Origin: Pseudomonas viridiflava
GTDB taxonomy: Bacteria > Pseudomonadota > Gammaproteobacteria > Pseudomonadales > Pseudomonadaceae
Assembly: GCF_900582195.1 (NCBI RefSeq)
Contig: NZ_UTHA01000078.1
Span: forward strand, 1-64,000
Direction: 5' to 3'
Length of the DNA stretch: 64,000 bases
Both the position numbers and the translations under genes were made by a program. This document shows, one piece after another, positions 47,130-57,661 of this stretch. Position 1 is the first letter of the stretch. The number at the start of each line of letters is the position of its first letter. A model generated the notes under the pieces. It saw nothing but the letters and a program-made list of their open reading frames with translations, did not search any database and was not told where the DNA came from.

Positions 47130-47147
47130 CTCTTTCATGAGAAAGAG
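47130..47147 (+). promoter_or_regulatory. Hairpin in the cold-shock leader
   Basis: Perfect 7-bp stem CTCTTTC/GAAAGAG with loop ATGA, ending 35 bases upstream of the start codon. It may be part of a temperature-sensitive leader structure; this is inference. Confidence 0.4.
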
Positions 47148-47182
47148 ACTGTCATCAATTTTTGCGTCAAAGGAAATAAGAA

Positions 47183-47395
47183 ATGTCCACACGTCAGAGC
47201 GGTACCGTCAAGTGGTTTAACGACGAGAAAGGTTTTGGTTTTATCACTCCAGAAAGCGGTCCGGATCTGTTCGTGCATTTCCGCGCCATTCAGGGCAACG
47301 GCTTCAAAAGCCTGAAAGAAGGCCAGAAAGTGACCTTCGTTGCTGTGCAGGGCCAGAAAGGCATGCAGGCTGACGAAGTCCAAGCAGAAGCCTGA
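47183..47395 (+). CDS. Cold-shock domain protein (CspA family)
   Basis: A 70-residue single OB-fold nucleic-acid chaperone. RNP1 is 'KGFGFI' and RNP2 is 'LFVHF'. The RNP2 segment reads '[10 protein letters not shown]' where E. coli CspA has 'VHFSAI'. AAAGGAAATAAG precedes the ATG. It is monocistronic, bounded by a strong terminator and a long leader. It binds single-stranded RNA or DNA and aids translation in cold or stationary phase. Confidence 0.95.
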   Translation: MSTRQSGTVKWFNDEKGFGFITPESGPDLFVHFRAIQGNGFKSLKEGQKVTFVAVQGQKGMQADEVQAEA

Positions 47396-47410
47396 TTTCT
47401 GTTACGAAAA

Positions 47411-47441
47411 AGCCCCTGATATTGATATCAGGGGCTTTTTT
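47411..47441. terminator. Strong terminator after the cold-shock gene
   Basis: AGCCCCTGATAT/ATATCAGGGGCT stem with six Ts following and A tracts preceding, so it can work in both directions. Confidence 0.95.
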
Positions 47442-47491
47442 GTGCGCGCGAATCCGTAAAATGGCGCTTCATTCTGCGTCCAGAGGCTGCC

Positions 47492-47980
47492 ATGTCGAAA
47501 AACCTGCTCACCCCCCAGGGCGACTTTCCTGCCGTTGGCCTAGGCCGGCGTCTGGCTGCGATGTTCTACGACTTTCTGCTGTGCACCGCTCTGCTGATCG
47601 TCACCGGTTTCGTTTACAAAATGATCCAGGCCGCGATCATTGGCGAAGAGCGTCTGCGGGTGATGACCGATGCCGGGCAACTGGACGGTGATCCGCTCTA
47701 CTCGACGGTGCTGGTATTGGTGCTGTTCGGATTCTTTGCCAAGTTCTGGACCCATGGCGGGCAGACACTGGGCATGCAGGTGTGGGGCATTCGCGTGCAG
47801 AACGCCAATGGCACGGCGATCAGCCTGTGGCAGGCGCTGTTGCGGTTTATGGTGTCGATTGCCTCTTGGGCATGCATAGGGCTGGGCTTCTTCTGGTCGC
47901 TGTATGACAAGCAGAAGCGCACGTGGCATGACATCTACTCGGATACCCGCATCGTACGGATCCCGAAGAAGACCAAATAA
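47492..47980 (+). CDS. RDD family membrane protein
   Basis: A 162-residue inner-membrane protein of the RDD family. The first segment 'RRLAAMFYDFLLCTALLIVTG' contains the Arg and Asp residues that name the family; a second ('LVLVLFGFFAKFWTHGGQTLG') and a third ('FMVSIASWACIGLGFFWSLY') follow, with a basic C-terminus 'DKQKRTWHDIYSDTRIV'. Function is unknown, with transport of small solutes or ions suggested for relatives. Confidence 0.92.
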   Translation: MSKNLLTPQGDFPAVGLGRRLAAMFYDFLLCTALLIVTGFVYKMIQAAIIGEERLRVMTDAGQLDGDPLYSTVLVLVLFGFFAKFWTHGGQTLGMQVWGIRVQNANGTAISLWQALLRFMVSIASWACIGLGFFWSLYDKQKRTWHDIYSDTRIVRIPKKTK

Positions 47981-48001
47981 TCTCCAGACACCAAAAACTA
48001 C

Positions 48002-48091
48002 TGTGGGAGCGAGCTTGCTCGCGAAAGCGTCGTATCAGTCGACTCCAATGGTGACTGATATACCGCTTTCGCGAGCAAGCTCACTCCCACA
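48002..48091. repeat. REPIN between the RDD gene and nadA
   Basis: Inverted REP pair with one substitution in the right unit (CTCACTCCC for CTCGCTCCC). It lies between two convergent genes. Confidence 0.95.
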
Positions 48092-48114
48092 GGGTTCGTG
48101 TTTGCGTTTAGATG

Positions 48115-49173
48115 TCAGGCGTTACCGGCCAGCTTCATCCGCGCTGCCTGGGTGAAGTCGAGCATCCGCTTCAACGGCCGGATCGCCTGAGGAATCAACG
48201 CCGGATCAACAAAGATCTCGTTCGTCCCTTCCTTCAAGCTCTTCAGCGTGCGCTCAAGGGTGTTCATGGCCATCCACGGGCAATGTGCACAACTGCGACA
48301 CGCAGCGCCGTTACCGGCGGTTGGCGCTTCGATGAAGACCTTGTCCGGGCACAACTGCTGCATCTTGTAGAAGATGCCACGGTCGGTCGCAACGATCAGC
48401 GTCTTGTTCGGCAGCGATTGCGCGGCAGCGATCAACTGGCTGGTGGAACCGACGGCGTCCGCCAGCTCGATCACCGACGTTGGCGATTCCGGGTGCACCA
48501 GAATCGCAGCGTCCGGGTACAACACCTTCATGTCCTCAAGCTGCTTGGACTTGAATTCCTCGTGAACGATGCAGGCACCGTCCCAGAGCAGCATATCGGC
48601 GCCGGTCTTGCGCTGAATGTAAGTACCGAGGTGCTTGTCCGGGCCCCAGATGATCGTCTCACCGTTGTCCATCAGGCTTTCGACGATTTCCAGCGCGCAA
48701 CTTGAAGTCACTACCCAGTCGGCTCGTGCCTTAACAGCTGCTGAGGTGTTGGCATACACCACCACCGTGCGCTCCGGGTGCTGATCACAGAACGCCGAGA
48801 ACTCATCGACCGGGCAACCCAGGTCCAGCGAGCAGGTCGCGTCCAGCGTCGGCATCAGCACGCGTTTTTCCGGGTTGAGAATCTTCGCGGTCTCGCCCAT
48901 GAACTTCACGCCGGCCACCACCACGGTTTTCGCCGGGTGGGCGTTGCCGAAGCGGGCCATTTCCAGGGAGTCAGAGACACAGCCACCGGTTTCTTCGGCC
49001 AAAGCCTGAATCACCGGGTCGCAATAAAAGTGGGCCACCAGCACCGCGTCCTGAGCCTTCAGCTCGGCGGCAATGGCGGAACGGTAATAAGCCTCTTCCT
49101 CAGCGGTCAGCGGTTTAGGCTGTTTGGCATCGAGGTGGGCTTGAACCAGAAGGCGTTCGGAAATCTGCGTCAT
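48115..49173 (-). CDS. nadA: Quinolinate synthase
   Basis: A 352-residue [4Fe-4S] enzyme that condenses iminoaspartate with dihydroxyacetone phosphate in NAD synthesis. It has three homologous domains with cluster-binding Cys in '[11 protein letters not shown]', '[10 protein letters not shown]' and '[13 protein letters not shown]'. The N-terminal part has '[18 protein letters not shown]'. The start at 49173 gives '[15 protein letters not shown]'; the longer open frame to 49281 is not credible. No nadB neighbour is present. Confidence 0.96.
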   Translation of the reverse strand: MTQISERLLVQAHLDAKQPKPLTAEEEAYYRSAIAAELKAQDAVLVAHFYCDPVIQALAEETGGCVSDSLEMARFGNAHPAKTVVVAGVKFMGETAKILNPEKRVLMPTLDATCSLDLGCPVDEFSAFCDQHPERTVVVYANTSAAVKARADWVVTSSCALEIVESLMDNGETIIWGPDKHLGTYIQRKTGADMLLWDGACIVHEEFKSKQLEDMKVLYPDAAILVHPESPTSVIELADAVGSTSQLIAAAQSLPNKTLIVATDRGIFYKMQQLCPDKVFIEAPTAGNGAACRSCAHCPWMAMNTLERTLKSLKEGTNEIFVDPALIPQAIRPLKRMLDFTQAARMKLAGNA

Positions 49174-49383
49174 GTTCGCAAGACCTGCAGGCGCGTTCGC
49201 GCGAAAGTCGAGTATACACCCGGCTCCGGACCGCTTGAGGGTACCGCCGGGAGAGTGAGTATTATCAGGCACGGACAGCATTGAAGCTGCGCAAGGCTAC
49301 AGAATATCCCGTTGATACAAAAGATGATTCTGACCTGCGTCAGCGCTGCCGGTACTGAAACAACGCATAGCGAAATTGCAGGC

Positions 49384-49427
49384 AAAAAAAAACCCGGAAA
49401 TCCTCACTTTCGTGGGCCTTCCGGATT
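49384..49427 (-). terminator. Terminator downstream of tRNA-Lys
   Basis: On the minus strand CCGGAA...TTCCGG arms enclose a CCAC/GTG inner stem and are followed by nine Ts, starting 17 bases after the tRNA 3' end. Confidence 0.8.
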
Positions 49428-49444
49428 TTCTAAACCGCCAAATA

Positions 49445-49520
49445 TGGTGGGTCGTGTGGGATTCGAACCTACGACCAATTGGTTAAAAGCCAACTGCTCT
49501 ACCAACTGAGCTAACGACCC
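49445..49520 (-). tRNA. tRNA-Lys (anticodon UUU)
   Basis: A 76-base cloverleaf on the minus strand starting GGGTCGTTAGCTCAGTTGGT. The acceptor stem is GGGTCGT/ACGACCC, the anticodon loop is CTTTTAA, the T loop is GGTTCGAATCC, and the CCA end is encoded. It is transcribed in the same direction as queC, which lies upstream, and is closely followed by a terminator. Confidence 0.97.
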
Positions 49521-49582
49521 GCTGTGTGGTGGCGCGTATAATACTGATTTTTAAGGACTATTCAACACCTTTTTGAAAATAA

Positions 49583-50275
49583 TCAAAAATAAGGTGTCGG
49601 GTCGTCCACACCAGCGGCCGCGAAGCCTTCTGCGCGCAGGCGGCAGCTGTCGCATTTGCCGCATGCGTGTCCGTCATCGTCGGCCTGATAGCAGGAAACG
49701 GTGAGGCCATAATCGACACCAAGCTTCACGCCCGCCTGGACGATCTGCGCCTTGCTCAGATTCTGCAACGGCGCCTGAATGCGGAAACCGTTGCCTTCAA
49801 CGCCAGCCTTGGTCGCCAGATTGGCCATGCGTTCGAACGACTCGATGAACTCCGGACGGCAATCCGGATAGCCCGAGTAATCCACCGCATTAACACCAAT
49901 GAAGATATCGCGAGCGCCGAGCACTTCCGCCCAACCTAATGCCAGCGACAAGAACACCGTATTACGCGCCGGCACGTACGTCACCGGAATGCCTTCGCCC
50001 AGCTCTTCAGGGATATCGATACTGCTGTCGGTCAGAGCCGAGCCGCCCATGCCGTTCAGGTTCAGGCCAATCACCTTGTGCTCGACCACGCCCAAGTCGC
50101 GGGCGACGCGGGCAGCGGCGTGCAGTTCAGCGTGCGAGCGCTGACCGTAATCGAAGCTCATGGTGTAGCAGCTGTAACCTTCGGCACGTGCCATGGCCAC
50201 GACGGTCGCCGAGTCGAGGCCACCGGACAGCAAGATGACCGCGCGCTTTTCGAGAGTGTTCAGTTGTTCGGTCAT
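49583..50275 (-). CDS. queC: 7-cyano-7-deazaguanine synthase
   Basis: A 230-residue ATP-dependent enzyme that makes preQ0 for queuosine. PP-loop '[14 protein letters not shown]' near residue 16 and a zinc site '[14 protein letters not shown]' near residue 208. It follows queE by 2 bases in one operon. Confidence 0.97.
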   Translation of the reverse strand: MTEQLNTLEKRAVILLSGGLDSATVVAMARAEGYSCYTMSFDYGQRSHAELHAAARVARDLGVVEHKVIGLNLNGMGGSALTDSSIDIPEELGEGIPVTYVPARNTVFLSLALGWAEVLGARDIFIGVNAVDYSGYPDCRPEFIESFERMANLATKAGVEGNGFRIQAPLQNLSKAQIVQAGVKLGVDYGLTVSCYQADDDGHACGKCDSCRLRAEGFAAAGVDDPTPYF

Positions 50276-50277
50276 TG

Positions 50278-50925
50278 TCAGCGCCCCGGCTCGTCATTCC
50301 ACAGATATTTATGCAACTGCAACTGCAACCGCACCGGCAGGTTGTCCGCCACCACCCAGTCCGCCAGATCCCGAGCATTGAGGTCATGGTGACTTGGGGA
50401 AAACAGCACTTCGCCGGCACGCCGATCGAGACCGTACTGAATCAGTTTGGAGACGGCCCAGTCATAGTCTTCCCGCGAGCAGATGACAAACTTCACCTGA
50501 TCGTTGGGGGTCAGCAGTTCGATATTTTCGTAACGGTTGCGATGGGCTTCTTTCGAATCCGGCGTCTTCAGGTCGACAACGCGACTGACCCGCGGATCGA
50601 CCGCCGAAATGTCGAGCGCACCGCTGGTTTCCAGCGAGACCTCATAACCGGCATCACATAGCTGTTTGAGCAAAGGAATGGCATTCGGTTGTGCCAACGG
50701 CTCACCGCCGGTGACACAGACGTAGCGCGGACGAAATCCGGCCACTTGCTCGAGGATGTCGTCGAGGGTGCGAATGGTGCCGCCACTGAATGCATAGGCG
50801 CTGTCGCAGTATTGGCAACGCAAAGGGCAACCGGTCAGGCGCACAAAAACCGTGGGCAGCCCGGCAGTCCGCGTTTCCCCCTGCAACGAGTAGAAAACTT
50901 CGGTGATTCTCAATGTGTCTTGCAT
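50278..50925 (-). CDS. queE: 7-carboxy-7-deazaguanine synthase (radical SAM)
   Basis: A 215-residue radical SAM enzyme that rearranges carboxy-tetrahydropterin on the way to queuosine. The cluster motif is '[15 protein letters not shown]' (CX3CX2C) near residue 27. Start chosen at the ATG '[17 protein letters not shown]'; a GTG three codons upstream is possible. No ribosome-binding site is strong at either. Confidence 0.95.
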   Translation of the reverse strand: MQDTLRITEVFYSLQGETRTAGLPTVFVRLTGCPLRCQYCDSAYAFSGGTIRTLDDILEQVAGFRPRYVCVTGGEPLAQPNAIPLLKQLCDAGYEVSLETSGALDISAVDPRVSRVVDLKTPDSKEAHRNRYENIELLTPNDQVKFVICSREDYDWAVSKLIQYGLDRRAGEVLFSPSHHDLNARDLADWVVADNLPVRLQLQLHKYLWNDEPGR

Positions 50926-51043
50926 AGTCGCCACGGGCGTAACAGCTAAACAGGCTGTCCGCCTCCGTCAGGCACTTCAGGCAATCCCGCCAACGCGTAG
51001 ACCGCAAGAAGCGTGTTTCAGAAAAAGGGCGTGAATTCTAACG

Positions 51044-51070
51044 AAAAAACCCGCGACAAGCGCGGGTTTC
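51044..51070 (-). terminator. Terminator of the tol-pal-cpoB operon
   Basis: 8-bp stem AACCCGCG/CGCGGGTT with a 5-base loop and a T6 tract on the minus strand, 22 bases past the cpoB stop codon. Confidence 0.92.
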
Positions 51071-51091
51071 TTCCAAACGGGTCAAGCGTGC

Positions 51092-51925
51092 TTACATGCG
51101 TTGCAGATCGCGTTGAGCCAACTGAGCGGCGGAGGTGCCCGGGTATTGGGCCACCACCTGCTGCAGAATGCCTTTGACCTTGTCGGTATGACCGAGGCGG
51201 CGTTCTACATCAGCCAGCTTGTACAGCGAGTCCGGCACTTTGGCGTGCTTGGGATAAAGCTGCGAAACCTTGGCAAAAGCCTGACCTGCACCTTGCAGAT
51301 CGCCTTTGGCCAGATTCACTTCACCCAACCAGTACTGGGCGTTGCCTGCGTACTGGCTGTTCGGGTATTTGCGCAGGAAAGCGGCAAAAGCCTGGCTGGC
51401 CTTGTCGAAATCCTTGGCCTTGATCAGGTCGAAAGCGGCATCGTAATACAGCTTTTCCTTGGCCGGATCACCCGGTTCGCTGCTTGCAGCAGGTGCCTGG
51501 GCAGCAGTCCCGGCGCCAGCGGCAGCACCGGCAGCAGCACTTGCATCGCCACCGGCAGAAGAATTCTCAGGAGTCGCGGCAGGTGCAACGCCGGATCCTA
51601 TGCGCCGATCAAGATCCTGGTATCGCTCCAGGGATTCCTGCTTCATGCGCGCAACCTGATTCTGCAGTTCTTCAATCACACCTTGCTGGCGCGATATCTG
51701 ATCCTGCATTTGTTGCAGTTGGTTGAACAGCATGCCTTGTGCCGAGGCAGGGGCCGAAGCCGCTCCCCCGGCATAGGCGCCGTTCGTACCGTAACCCGCA
51801 GGCGGATAACTGCTCCCGCTATTGTTATAACCGGAGTTGTCATCGACCACAGGAACCGCAGCCCACGCCGCAAGCGGCGCGAGGCTGAGAGCCAGAACAG
51901 TTACAGCACGACGGCACGTTCGCAT
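51092..51925 (-). CDS. cpoB: CpoB (YbgF), Tol-Pal-associated cell division coordinator
   Basis: A 277-residue periplasmic protein. Signal peptide to about residue 22 ('LSLAPLAAWA'). A trimerising coiled coil spans about 65-105 ('MQDQISRQQGVIEELQNQVA'), then an Ala-rich linker and a C-terminal TPR domain (about 155-277, 'AKDFDKASQAFAAFLRKYP', 'AQYWLGEVNLAKGD'). It links outer-membrane constriction by Tol-Pal to peptidoglycan synthesis by PBP1B. It is 6 bases after pal. Confidence 0.94.
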   Translation of the reverse strand: MRTCRRAVTVLALSLAPLAAWAAVPVVDDNSGYNNSGSSYPPAGYGTNGAYAGGAASAPASAQGMLFNQLQQMQDQISRQQGVIEELQNQVARMKQESLERYQDLDRRIGSGVAPAATPENSSAGGDASAAAGAAAGAGTAAQAPAASSEPGDPAKEKLYYDAAFDLIKAKDFDKASQAFAAFLRKYPNSQYAGNAQYWLGEVNLAKGDLQGAGQAFAKVSQLYPKHAKVPDSLYKLADVERRLGHTDKVKGILQQVVAQYPGTSAAQLAQRDLQRM

Positions 51926-51931
51926 ATCGAA

Positions 51932-52429
51932 TTACTTACGCAGTTCGACGCGACGGTTTTGAGCCCAGGACTGCTCGTCGTTGCCGGTAGCAACTGGACG
52001 CTCTTCGCCGTAGGAAACCAGTTCCAGCTGAGCTGGGGAAACACCTTGCAGTACCAGGTAGCGCTGAACGGCTTTCGCACGACGCTCGCCCAGTGCCATG
52101 TTGTACTCACGAGTACCACGTTCGTCGGTGTTGCCTTCCAGAACAACGCGAGCGCCGTTTGCTTTCAGGTCTTTGGCGTGAACGTCCAGAGCGCGCATGG
52201 CTTCTGGCTTCAGGTCCGAGCTGTCGTATTCGAAGTAGAAGGTGGTGATTGCGCGCAGAGCAGCTTCTTCGCTCAGGGAACCGTCAACGGCACCAGTGTT
52301 TGCGCCGTAACCAGCGTTTGGATCAACAGCGCCTTCACCGGCGTTGTCGCCGCCTTTGGACGAGCAACCTACAGCTACAGCCATGGCCAGAGCCAGCGCA
52401 GCAAATTTACCAAACTTCAGCATTTCCAT
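51932..52429 (-). CDS. pal: Peptidoglycan-associated lipoprotein (Pal/OprL)
   Basis: A 165-residue outer-membrane lipoprotein. The lipobox Cys is in '[12 protein letters not shown]' near residue 22, and the OmpA-like C-terminal domain contains '[14 protein letters not shown]' and '[19 protein letters not shown]' for binding diaminopimelate in peptidoglycan. The start at 52429 has GGAGTTTC upstream. Confidence 0.97.
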   Translation of the reverse strand: MEMLKFGKFAALALAMAVAVGCSSKGGDNAGEGAVDPNAGYGANTGAVDGSLSEEAALRAITTFYFEYDSSDLKPEAMRALDVHAKDLKANGARVVLEGNTDERGTREYNMALGERRAKAVQRYLVLQGVSPAQLELVSYGEERPVATGNDEQSWAQNRRVELRK

Positions 52430-52481
52430 CGTGAAACTCCTAATGAACCCCAGTGTGTTAAGTAAAACGTGTAGCGCCCGC

Positions 52482-53783
52482 TCACTTCAGGTAAGGGGAC
52501 CAGGACGGTTCTCTGACTTCGCCTTGAGCGGTAGGAAGCGGGAGCCTAACGCGTCCATTAATGGACACGAGCATCAAGACTCCCCGGCCCTGTTGGCGGG
52601 TGGCGTAGATTACCATGGTGCCGTTGGGCGCAACAGTAGGTGACTCGTCCAGAGTGCTATCAGTGAGGATCTTTACACTACCTCGCTGCAAATCCTGGGC
52701 TGCCACCTTGAAATTGGTGAAGCCATCCTGACGGTGGATCATCACCAAAGTCTTTTCATCTGCCGAAAGTTTCGGGTTGGCGTTGTAGTTACCTACAAAC
52801 GTCACACGCTCGGCACCACCGCCACTGGCGCTGGTTTTGTAGATCTGAGGCTTGCCGCCGCGATCCGAGGTGAAGTAGATGGTCGAACCATCCTTGCCCC
52901 AGTACGGCTCGGTGTTGATGCCAGGACCTGCAGTCACGCGGGTGATCTGGCGCGAAGCCAGGTTCATCACGTAGATGTCCGGGTTACCGTCTTTCGACAG
53001 CACGAACGCCAGGCGATCACCATTCGGCGACCAGGCTGGCGCGCCGTTCAGACCCTCAAAGTTGGTGATCTGCTCGCGGCGACCGGTGTCGATGTTCTGC
53101 ATGAAGATGCGCGGACGCTTCTGCTCGAACGATACGTAAGCGATGCGCTTGCCATCCGGAGCGAAACGCGGCGACAGGATCGGTTCACGCGATTGCAGCA
53201 GAGTTACCGCGCGGGCACCGTCGTAGTCCGAACGCTGCAGGGTGTAACGGGTGTTCTTCTCGGAGAAGCGCTCAGCTGTCACGTACAGCAGACGCGTCGA
53301 GAACGCACCTTCAATACCGGTCAGTTTCTGGAACGACTGGTCGGAGATGAAGTGCGCCATGTCGCGCAATTGCTCGGTGGTACCGGAAACACTGCCGTCT
53401 GCCACTTTTTGCTCGGTGGCCACGTTGAACAGTGCCCACTGCACCTGCAAGCGACCGCCGGCTGGCGCAATGCTGCCGACCATCATGTATTGAGCACCCA
53501 CCGCCTTCCAGTCACGGAAGATGATTTCGCTCGGCTGGCTCGGCTGGCTGATCATGTTTTGCTTTGGAATCGGCGAGTAGTAGCCCGAGTTGCGCAAATC
53601 GTTACCAATGATTTCAGCCATGTCGTCCGGCAGCACGGCACCGCCCTGCATACCGAACGGTACAACGGCGATCGGGGTTGCCCGATCGCTGCCGCTGGTG
53701 ACCAGAATGTTCTTTTCATCTGCCATCGCGATCCCTGCCATGCAGCAGATCACGACCAGCATTCCTCGAAGAAGGTTTCTCAC
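52482..53783 (-). CDS. tolB: TolB periplasmic beta-propeller
   Basis: A 433-residue periplasmic protein that cycles between Pal and TolA. Signal peptide to 'AGIAMA' (residue ~20), N-terminal alpha/beta domain to about 165, then a six-bladed propeller of repeats such as '[17 protein letters not shown]' and '[16 protein letters not shown]'. It starts with GTG inside the tolA stop (GTGA overlap). Confidence 0.96.
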   Translation of the reverse strand: MRNLLRGMLVVICCMAGIAMADEKNILVTSGSDRATPIAVVPFGMQGGAVLPDDMAEIIGNDLRNSGYYSPIPKQNMISQPSQPSEIIFRDWKAVGAQYMMVGSIAPAGGRLQVQWALFNVATEQKVADGSVSGTTEQLRDMAHFISDQSFQKLTGIEGAFSTRLLYVTAERFSEKNTRYTLQRSDYDGARAVTLLQSREPILSPRFAPDGKRIAYVSFEQKRPRIFMQNIDTGRREQITNFEGLNGAPAWSPNGDRLAFVLSKDGNPDIYVMNLASRQITRVTAGPGINTEPYWGKDGSTIYFTSDRGGKPQIYKTSASGGGAERVTFVGNYNANPKLSADEKTLVMIHRQDGFTNFKVAAQDLQRGSVKILTDSTLDESPTVAPNGTMVIYATRQQGRGVLMLVSINGRVRLPLPTAQGEVREPSWSPYLK

Positions 53784-54844
53784 AAGGCTAGATCCTCAGG
53801 TGTGAATGTCATCTTGAATGAACGATACGGAGCGAAATCGCTCGGCTTCATTCCCTGCATTTCTGTCAAACGTCCAATATTCTTGACTGCCGCCACTGCC
53901 GAAGCATCGAACGGACCATCGCCACTGGACTTGGCCACGCTGACCGAAGTCACCGTACCGTCCGGCAACATGCCGATCTGCAGCACAACCGTCATGCCTT
54001 TGCGTGCCGAAGGAGGACGGGCCCAACCTTCTGCCGCTCGCGCACGAATCAGATCATCGAAACTGCCCGCGACTTCGTCACCCTGCTCATCGGCCAAGGC
54101 CTGCTGGCGCTGCGGCGTGTCGGAAAGCAGATCGGCCAAGGCCTGAGCCTTTTTGTCTTCGGTCGATTTACGTGCCGCATCCTGCGCTTTCTTCTTCGCA
54201 GCATCGGCAGCAGCTTTCTTCTTCGCTTCGTCGGCGATTTTCTTCTTCGCCTCTTCAGCTTCAGCTTTCTTCTTGGCGTCTTCGGCGGCTTTCTTCTTCG
54301 CGTCTTCGACGATCTTTTTCTTGGCTTCTTCAGCGGCCTCTTTCTTGGCCTCTTCCTTAGCCTCTTCTTCAGCCTTCTTCTTGGCTATATCAGCCAATTG
54401 TTTCTCTTCGGCCTTTTTGGCTTCGGCTTTCTTCGCGTCGTCAGCTTTCTTGGCTTCATCAGCCTTCTTCGCTTCGTCCGCTTTTTTAGCCTCATCGGCC
54501 TTCTTGGCTTCCTCGGCCTTTTGAGCCGCTTCTTCTTTCTTTTGTTCCGCAGCCTTCACCGCTTCCTGCTCGACCTTCTTCTGTTCCATCTGCTCGACTT
54601 CAGTCTGGCGTGCGGCGGATTTCTTCGCCTCACCCGCAATCTTCTGATTGGTCTGGGTCGTTGCCTGACTTTTCGATTTCAGCTGGTACAAGGTCGCCTG
54701 GACAATCGGCTTGGCCGGCGGCAACTCTGGTGTGAAGGCAAAACTGACGAACAGCATGCCGAACACCAGCACGTGCAGGACAATTGCCAGAACACTAGGC
54801 CAGAAGTAGCTTTCCGAGGCGGACGGCTCTCGCTGTTGCTGCAT
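53780..54844 (-). CDS. tolA: TolA envelope-spanning protein
   Basis: A 354-residue protein. One membrane anchor ('[20 protein letters not shown]') lies near residues 17-36. A long Ala/Lys/Glu helical domain (about 60-240) includes near-perfect 'KKADEA' repeats near residue 110-135. The C-terminal TolA domain binds TolB/Pal and is the usual target of phages and colicins. It transmits proton-motive force from TolQR. Overlaps tolR by one base. Confidence 0.95.
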   Translation of the reverse strand: MQQQREPSASESYFWPSVLAIVLHVLVFGMLFVSFAFTPELPPAKPIVQATLYQLKSKSQATTQTNQKIAGEAKKSAARQTEVEQMEQKKVEQEAVKAAEQKKEEAAQKAEEAKKADEAKKADEAKKADEAKKADDAKKAEAKKAEEKQLADIAKKKAEEEAKEEAKKEAAEEAKKKIVEDAKKKAAEDAKKKAEAEEAKKKIADEAKKKAAADAAKKKAQDAARKSTEDKKAQALADLLSDTPQRQQALADEQGDEVAGSFDDLIRARAAEGWARPPSARKGMTVVLQIGMLPDGTVTSVSVAKSSGDGPFDASAVAAVKNIGRLTEMQGMKPSDFAPYRSFKMTFTPEDLAL

Positions 54845-55305
54845 CAGGGGGCCTCGGTAATCAAACCAACATTACCGACCCCGGCTTTCTGCAACCCGCC
54901 CATGGCGCCCATGACGGAACCGTAGTCGACGGTCTTGTCACCGCGGATGAAGACCTGGGTACGCTTGCCGCCTTCAGTGCCGGCACGAATGATCTTGGTC
55001 ACCGCGTCGGTCATTTGCGGCAGGGTCATGGCCCTGTCCTGTTGCTTCTCGGTATCGACTTCGCTGCCAAGGTTCCAGTAATAGGTCTTGTCAGCCTTGA
55101 TCGAAATGGTCAGGACCTGGGTGTTGTTGTCCTGCGGCAAGGCTTCGCTGGAAACCTTGGGCAGATCAACTTTCACGCCCTGATTGAGCATCGGCGCGGT
55201 CACCATGAAGATGACCAGCAGTACCAACATCACGTCGATGTAAGGCACCACGTTCATCTCGGCGACCGGCTTGCGCTTTTTGCGAGCTCGAGCGATTAAA
55301 GCCAT
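54844..55305 (-). CDS. tolR: TolR inner-membrane protein
   Basis: A 153-residue ExbD-like protein with one membrane helix, 'YIDVMLVLLVIFMVTAP', near residue 22-38. The Asp in it is the proton-channel residue. The periplasmic domain has 'VFIRGDKTVDYGSVMGAM'. Partner of TolQ and TolA. Confidence 0.96.
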   Translation of the reverse strand: MALIARARKKRKPVAEMNVVPYIDVMLVLLVIFMVTAPMLNQGVKVDLPKVSSEALPQDNNTQVLTISIKADKTYYWNLGSEVDTEKQQDRAMTLPQMTDAVTKIIRAGTEGGKRTQVFIRGDKTVDYGSVMGAMGGLQKAGVGNVGLITEAP

Positions 55306-55319
55306 TGGAAATTACCTGC

Positions 55320-56015
55320 TTATTCTTCGCTGGTGTGCACTTTGCGGTGCAGGATCGCCTGGAATTCATCGGCGAAGGTGTAGTAGCGGCCCAGCAAGGT
55401 TTCGCTGCGAGCGGCGAAACGGTTGTAAGCGATTACGGCAGGGATCGCGGCGAACAGACCGATCGCGGTGGCGATCAGAGCTTCGGCGATGCCCGGGGCT
55501 ACGGTGGCCAGGGTCGCTTGCTGGGCGCTGGCCAGACCGCGGAAGGAGTTCATGATGCCCCACACGGTACCGAACAGACCGATGTACGGGCTGACCGAAC
55601 CGACGGTGGCGAGGAACGGCAGGCTCTGTTCCAGCTTCTCTTCTTCACGGGAGATGGCGACGCGCATGGCACGGGCCACGCCTTCCATGACCGCTTCAGG
55701 GTCGACACCTGGCTGCTGGCGCAGACGGGAGAATTCCTTGAAGCCTGCACGGAAGATCTGCTCCACACCCGAATCCGGGTCCGGGTTGCTGCCCGCCTGA
55801 CGATACAGCTTGGACAGGTCGATACCCGACCAGAAGCGCTCTTCGAAGCTCTCCAGGGCGCGTCGACCGGCGCGCAGCAGATTGCTGCGCTGAAAGATCA
55901 TGATCCATGAGGTCACCGATGCGGCCACCAGGGTCAACATTACCAACTGCACCACGATGCTGGCATTGCTGACCAGGCTCCACATGGAGGAATGGTCGAC
56001 GACGTTAGCTTCCAC
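55320..56015 (-). CDS. tolQ: TolQ inner-membrane protein
   Basis: A 231-residue ExbB/MotA-like protein with three membrane helices near residues 16-40, 133-155 and 170-195. The channel segment is '[20 protein letters not shown]'. Starts with GTG ('[15 protein letters not shown]'), overlapping the ybgC end by 11 bases. Assembles with TolR to use the proton gradient. Confidence 0.96.
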   Translation of the reverse strand: MEANVVDHSSMWSLVSNASIVVQLVMLTLVAASVTSWIMIFQRSNLLRAGRRALESFEERFWSGIDLSKLYRQAGSNPDPDSGVEQIFRAGFKEFSRLRQQPGVDPEAVMEGVARAMRVAISREEEKLEQSLPFLATVGSVSPYIGLFGTVWGIMNSFRGLASAQQATLATVAPGIAEALIATAIGLFAAIPAVIAYNRFAARSETLLGRYYTFADEFQAILHRKVHTSEE

Positions 56016-56472
56016 GCTTTATCTCCTGCTTTGAGTGTGTACCCGGGCCGACCGCGTCGGCGAAGGCCGCACGCAAGTCTTCGGGAAGGGCCCGGGGTTT
56101 CAAACTGTTAGTGCGCACACAGGCCACCAAAAACTGCCCTTCACAGAGCAGCACATTATCCGTTGCCCGCCTGACCTGCTGTTTGAAGCGCAGGCTGACC
56201 CGGTTCAATTCAATTACATCAGCGCTTACCAGCAGTTCGTCGTCCAGTCGCGCCGGCGCGTGATAGCGCGCTTCGCTGGAATGCACGACAAACAACAGGT
56301 CCTCCCCGGCAAGCGCAGATTGGGCAAAGCCCAGCTCGCGAAGCCGCTCGGTTCGAGCCCGTTCCATAAACTTGAGGTAATTAACGTAATACACGATGCC
56401 GCCCGCATCGGTGTCCTCGTAATAAACGCGACAACGATGTGCGAACGGCTCAAGCCCGTTTTGCGCGCGCAT
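56005..56472 (-). CDS. ybgC: YbgC-type acyl-CoA thioesterase of the Tol-Pal cluster
   Basis: A 155-residue hotdog-fold thioesterase. Catalytic Asp in '[21 protein letters not shown]' region (read at 'YEDTDAGG') near residue 20. Acts on acyl-CoA or acyl-ACP at the inner membrane in relatives. It is the first gene of ybgC-tolQRAB-pal-cpoB. Confidence 0.95.
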   Translation of the reverse strand: MRAQNGLEPFAHRCRVYYEDTDAGGIVYYVNYLKFMERARTERLRELGFAQSALAGEDLLFVVHSSEARYHAPARLDDELLVSADVIELNRVSLRFKQQVRRATDNVLLCEGQFLVACVRTNSLKPRALPEDLRAAFADAVGPGTHSKQEIKRGS

Positions 56473-56599
56473 ACTCTAGTGCTTACTCCTCAGGTTGCCA
56501 ATCCGGCCAGGCAACTGTTTTTCATGGTTTCAGGGCATTACCGCAAAAGTACCGTCCTCTGACAGTACAAACCCTGAATAAATCGACAACAAATGTGTA

Positions 56600-57661
56600 T
56601 CAGTCGTCCACGGCATCGAGAAACTCGTCTGCCACGGGCATTTCGCCCATTCGTGACGGAATGTTTAAACCGAAGTGCAGGTACGCATGCCGCGTCACCA
56701 CCCTGCCCCGCGGTGTGCGCATGATATAGCCCTGTTGAATCAGGTACGGCTCCAGTACATCTTCAATGGTGTGGCGCTCTTCGCTGATGGCCGCTGCCAG
56801 ACTGTCGATGCCGACCGGGCCGCCATCGAACTTCTCGATCATGGTCAGCAGCAGACGCCGGTCCTGATGATCGAAACCGTGTTCATCGACATCCAGCAGG
56901 TTCAGCGCCAGATCCGCCACCGCTTTGGTGATATGGCCCTTGGCGCGGACTTCGGCGAAGTCACGCACCCGGCGCAGCAGACGGTTGGCGATTCGCGGCG
57001 TGCCACGAGCGCGACGGGCGATTTCGAACGACCCCTCCGGATCCAGCGGCAGGCCGAGAATGGCCGCCGAACGACTGACAATCGTCGCCAGATCGGCCGT
57101 GCTGTAGAACTCGAGGCGCTGGACGATACCGAAGCGGTCACGCAACGGGTTGGTCAACATGCCGGCGCGTGTAGTCGCCCCCACCAGAGTGAATGGCGGC
57201 AAATCAAGCTTGATCGAACGCGCGGCCGGCCCTTCACCAATCATGATGTCGAGCTGGAAATCTTCCATCGCCGGGTACAGCACTTCCTCAACGATCGGCG
57301 ACAGACGATGGATTTCGTCGATGAACAGCACATCGTGCGGCTCAAGATTGGTCAACAGCGCAGCCAGGTCCCCCGGACGCTCAAGCACCGGCCCGGACGT
57401 GCTCTTGATCGACACCCCCATTTCCTGGGCAATGATGTTCGCCAGGGTGGTTTTACCCAAGCCCGGCGGGCCGAAGATCAACGTGTGGTCGAGGGATTCG
57501 CTACGACCCCGGGCAGCCTGAATGAACAGTTCCATCTGCTCGCGCACGGTCGGCTGGCCAATGTAGTCGGCCAGACTGACCGGGCGAATGGCCCGGTCCT
57601 GGACTTCTTCGCGCTCGCGCGGGCTTTGCGCGGCGGTGATCAGACGATCAGCTTCAATCAC
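56600..57661 (-). CDS. ruvB: RuvB Holliday-junction helicase
   Basis: A 353-residue AAA+ motor driving branch migration. Walker A '[11 protein letters not shown]' near residue 66, Walker B 'LFIDEIHRL' near residue 113, sensor 1 'LVGATTRAG', and a C-terminal winged helix that contacts the junction. GTG start directly after the ruvA stop. Confidence 0.97.
   Translation of the reverse strand: MIEADRLITAAQSPREREEVQDRAIRPVSLADYIGQPTVREQMELFIQAARGRSESLDHTLIFGPPGLGKTTLANIIAQEMGVSIKSTSGPVLERPGDLAALLTNLEPHDVLFIDEIHRLSPIVEEVLYPAMEDFQLDIMIGEGPAARSIKLDLPPFTLVGATTRAGMLTNPLRDRFGIVQRLEFYSTADLATIVSRSAAILGLPLDPEGSFEIARRARGTPRIANRLLRRVRDFAEVRAKGHITKAVADLALNLLDVDEHGFDHQDRRLLLTMIEKFDGGPVGIDSLAAAISEERHTIEDVLEPYLIQQGYIMRTPRGRVVTRHAYLHFGLNIPSRMGEMPVADEFLDAVDD

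Larger units (their letters stand above)
46779..47182. other. 404-bp intergenic region and long leader of the cold-shock gene
   Basis: Holds an inverted repeat after gcvT, then AT-rich DNA and a likely long 5' untranslated region with a small hairpin close to the cold-shock start codon. An 86-codon open frame across it (46960-47220) overlaps the cold-shock gene and shows no family pattern, so I do not call it. Confidence 0.6.

Noticed and set aside
46960..47220. An 86-codon ORF before the cold-shock gene
   Set aside because: It overlaps the cold-shock start and its Shine-Dalgarno, has biased composition and no recognisable motif; the region is better read as a long leader.
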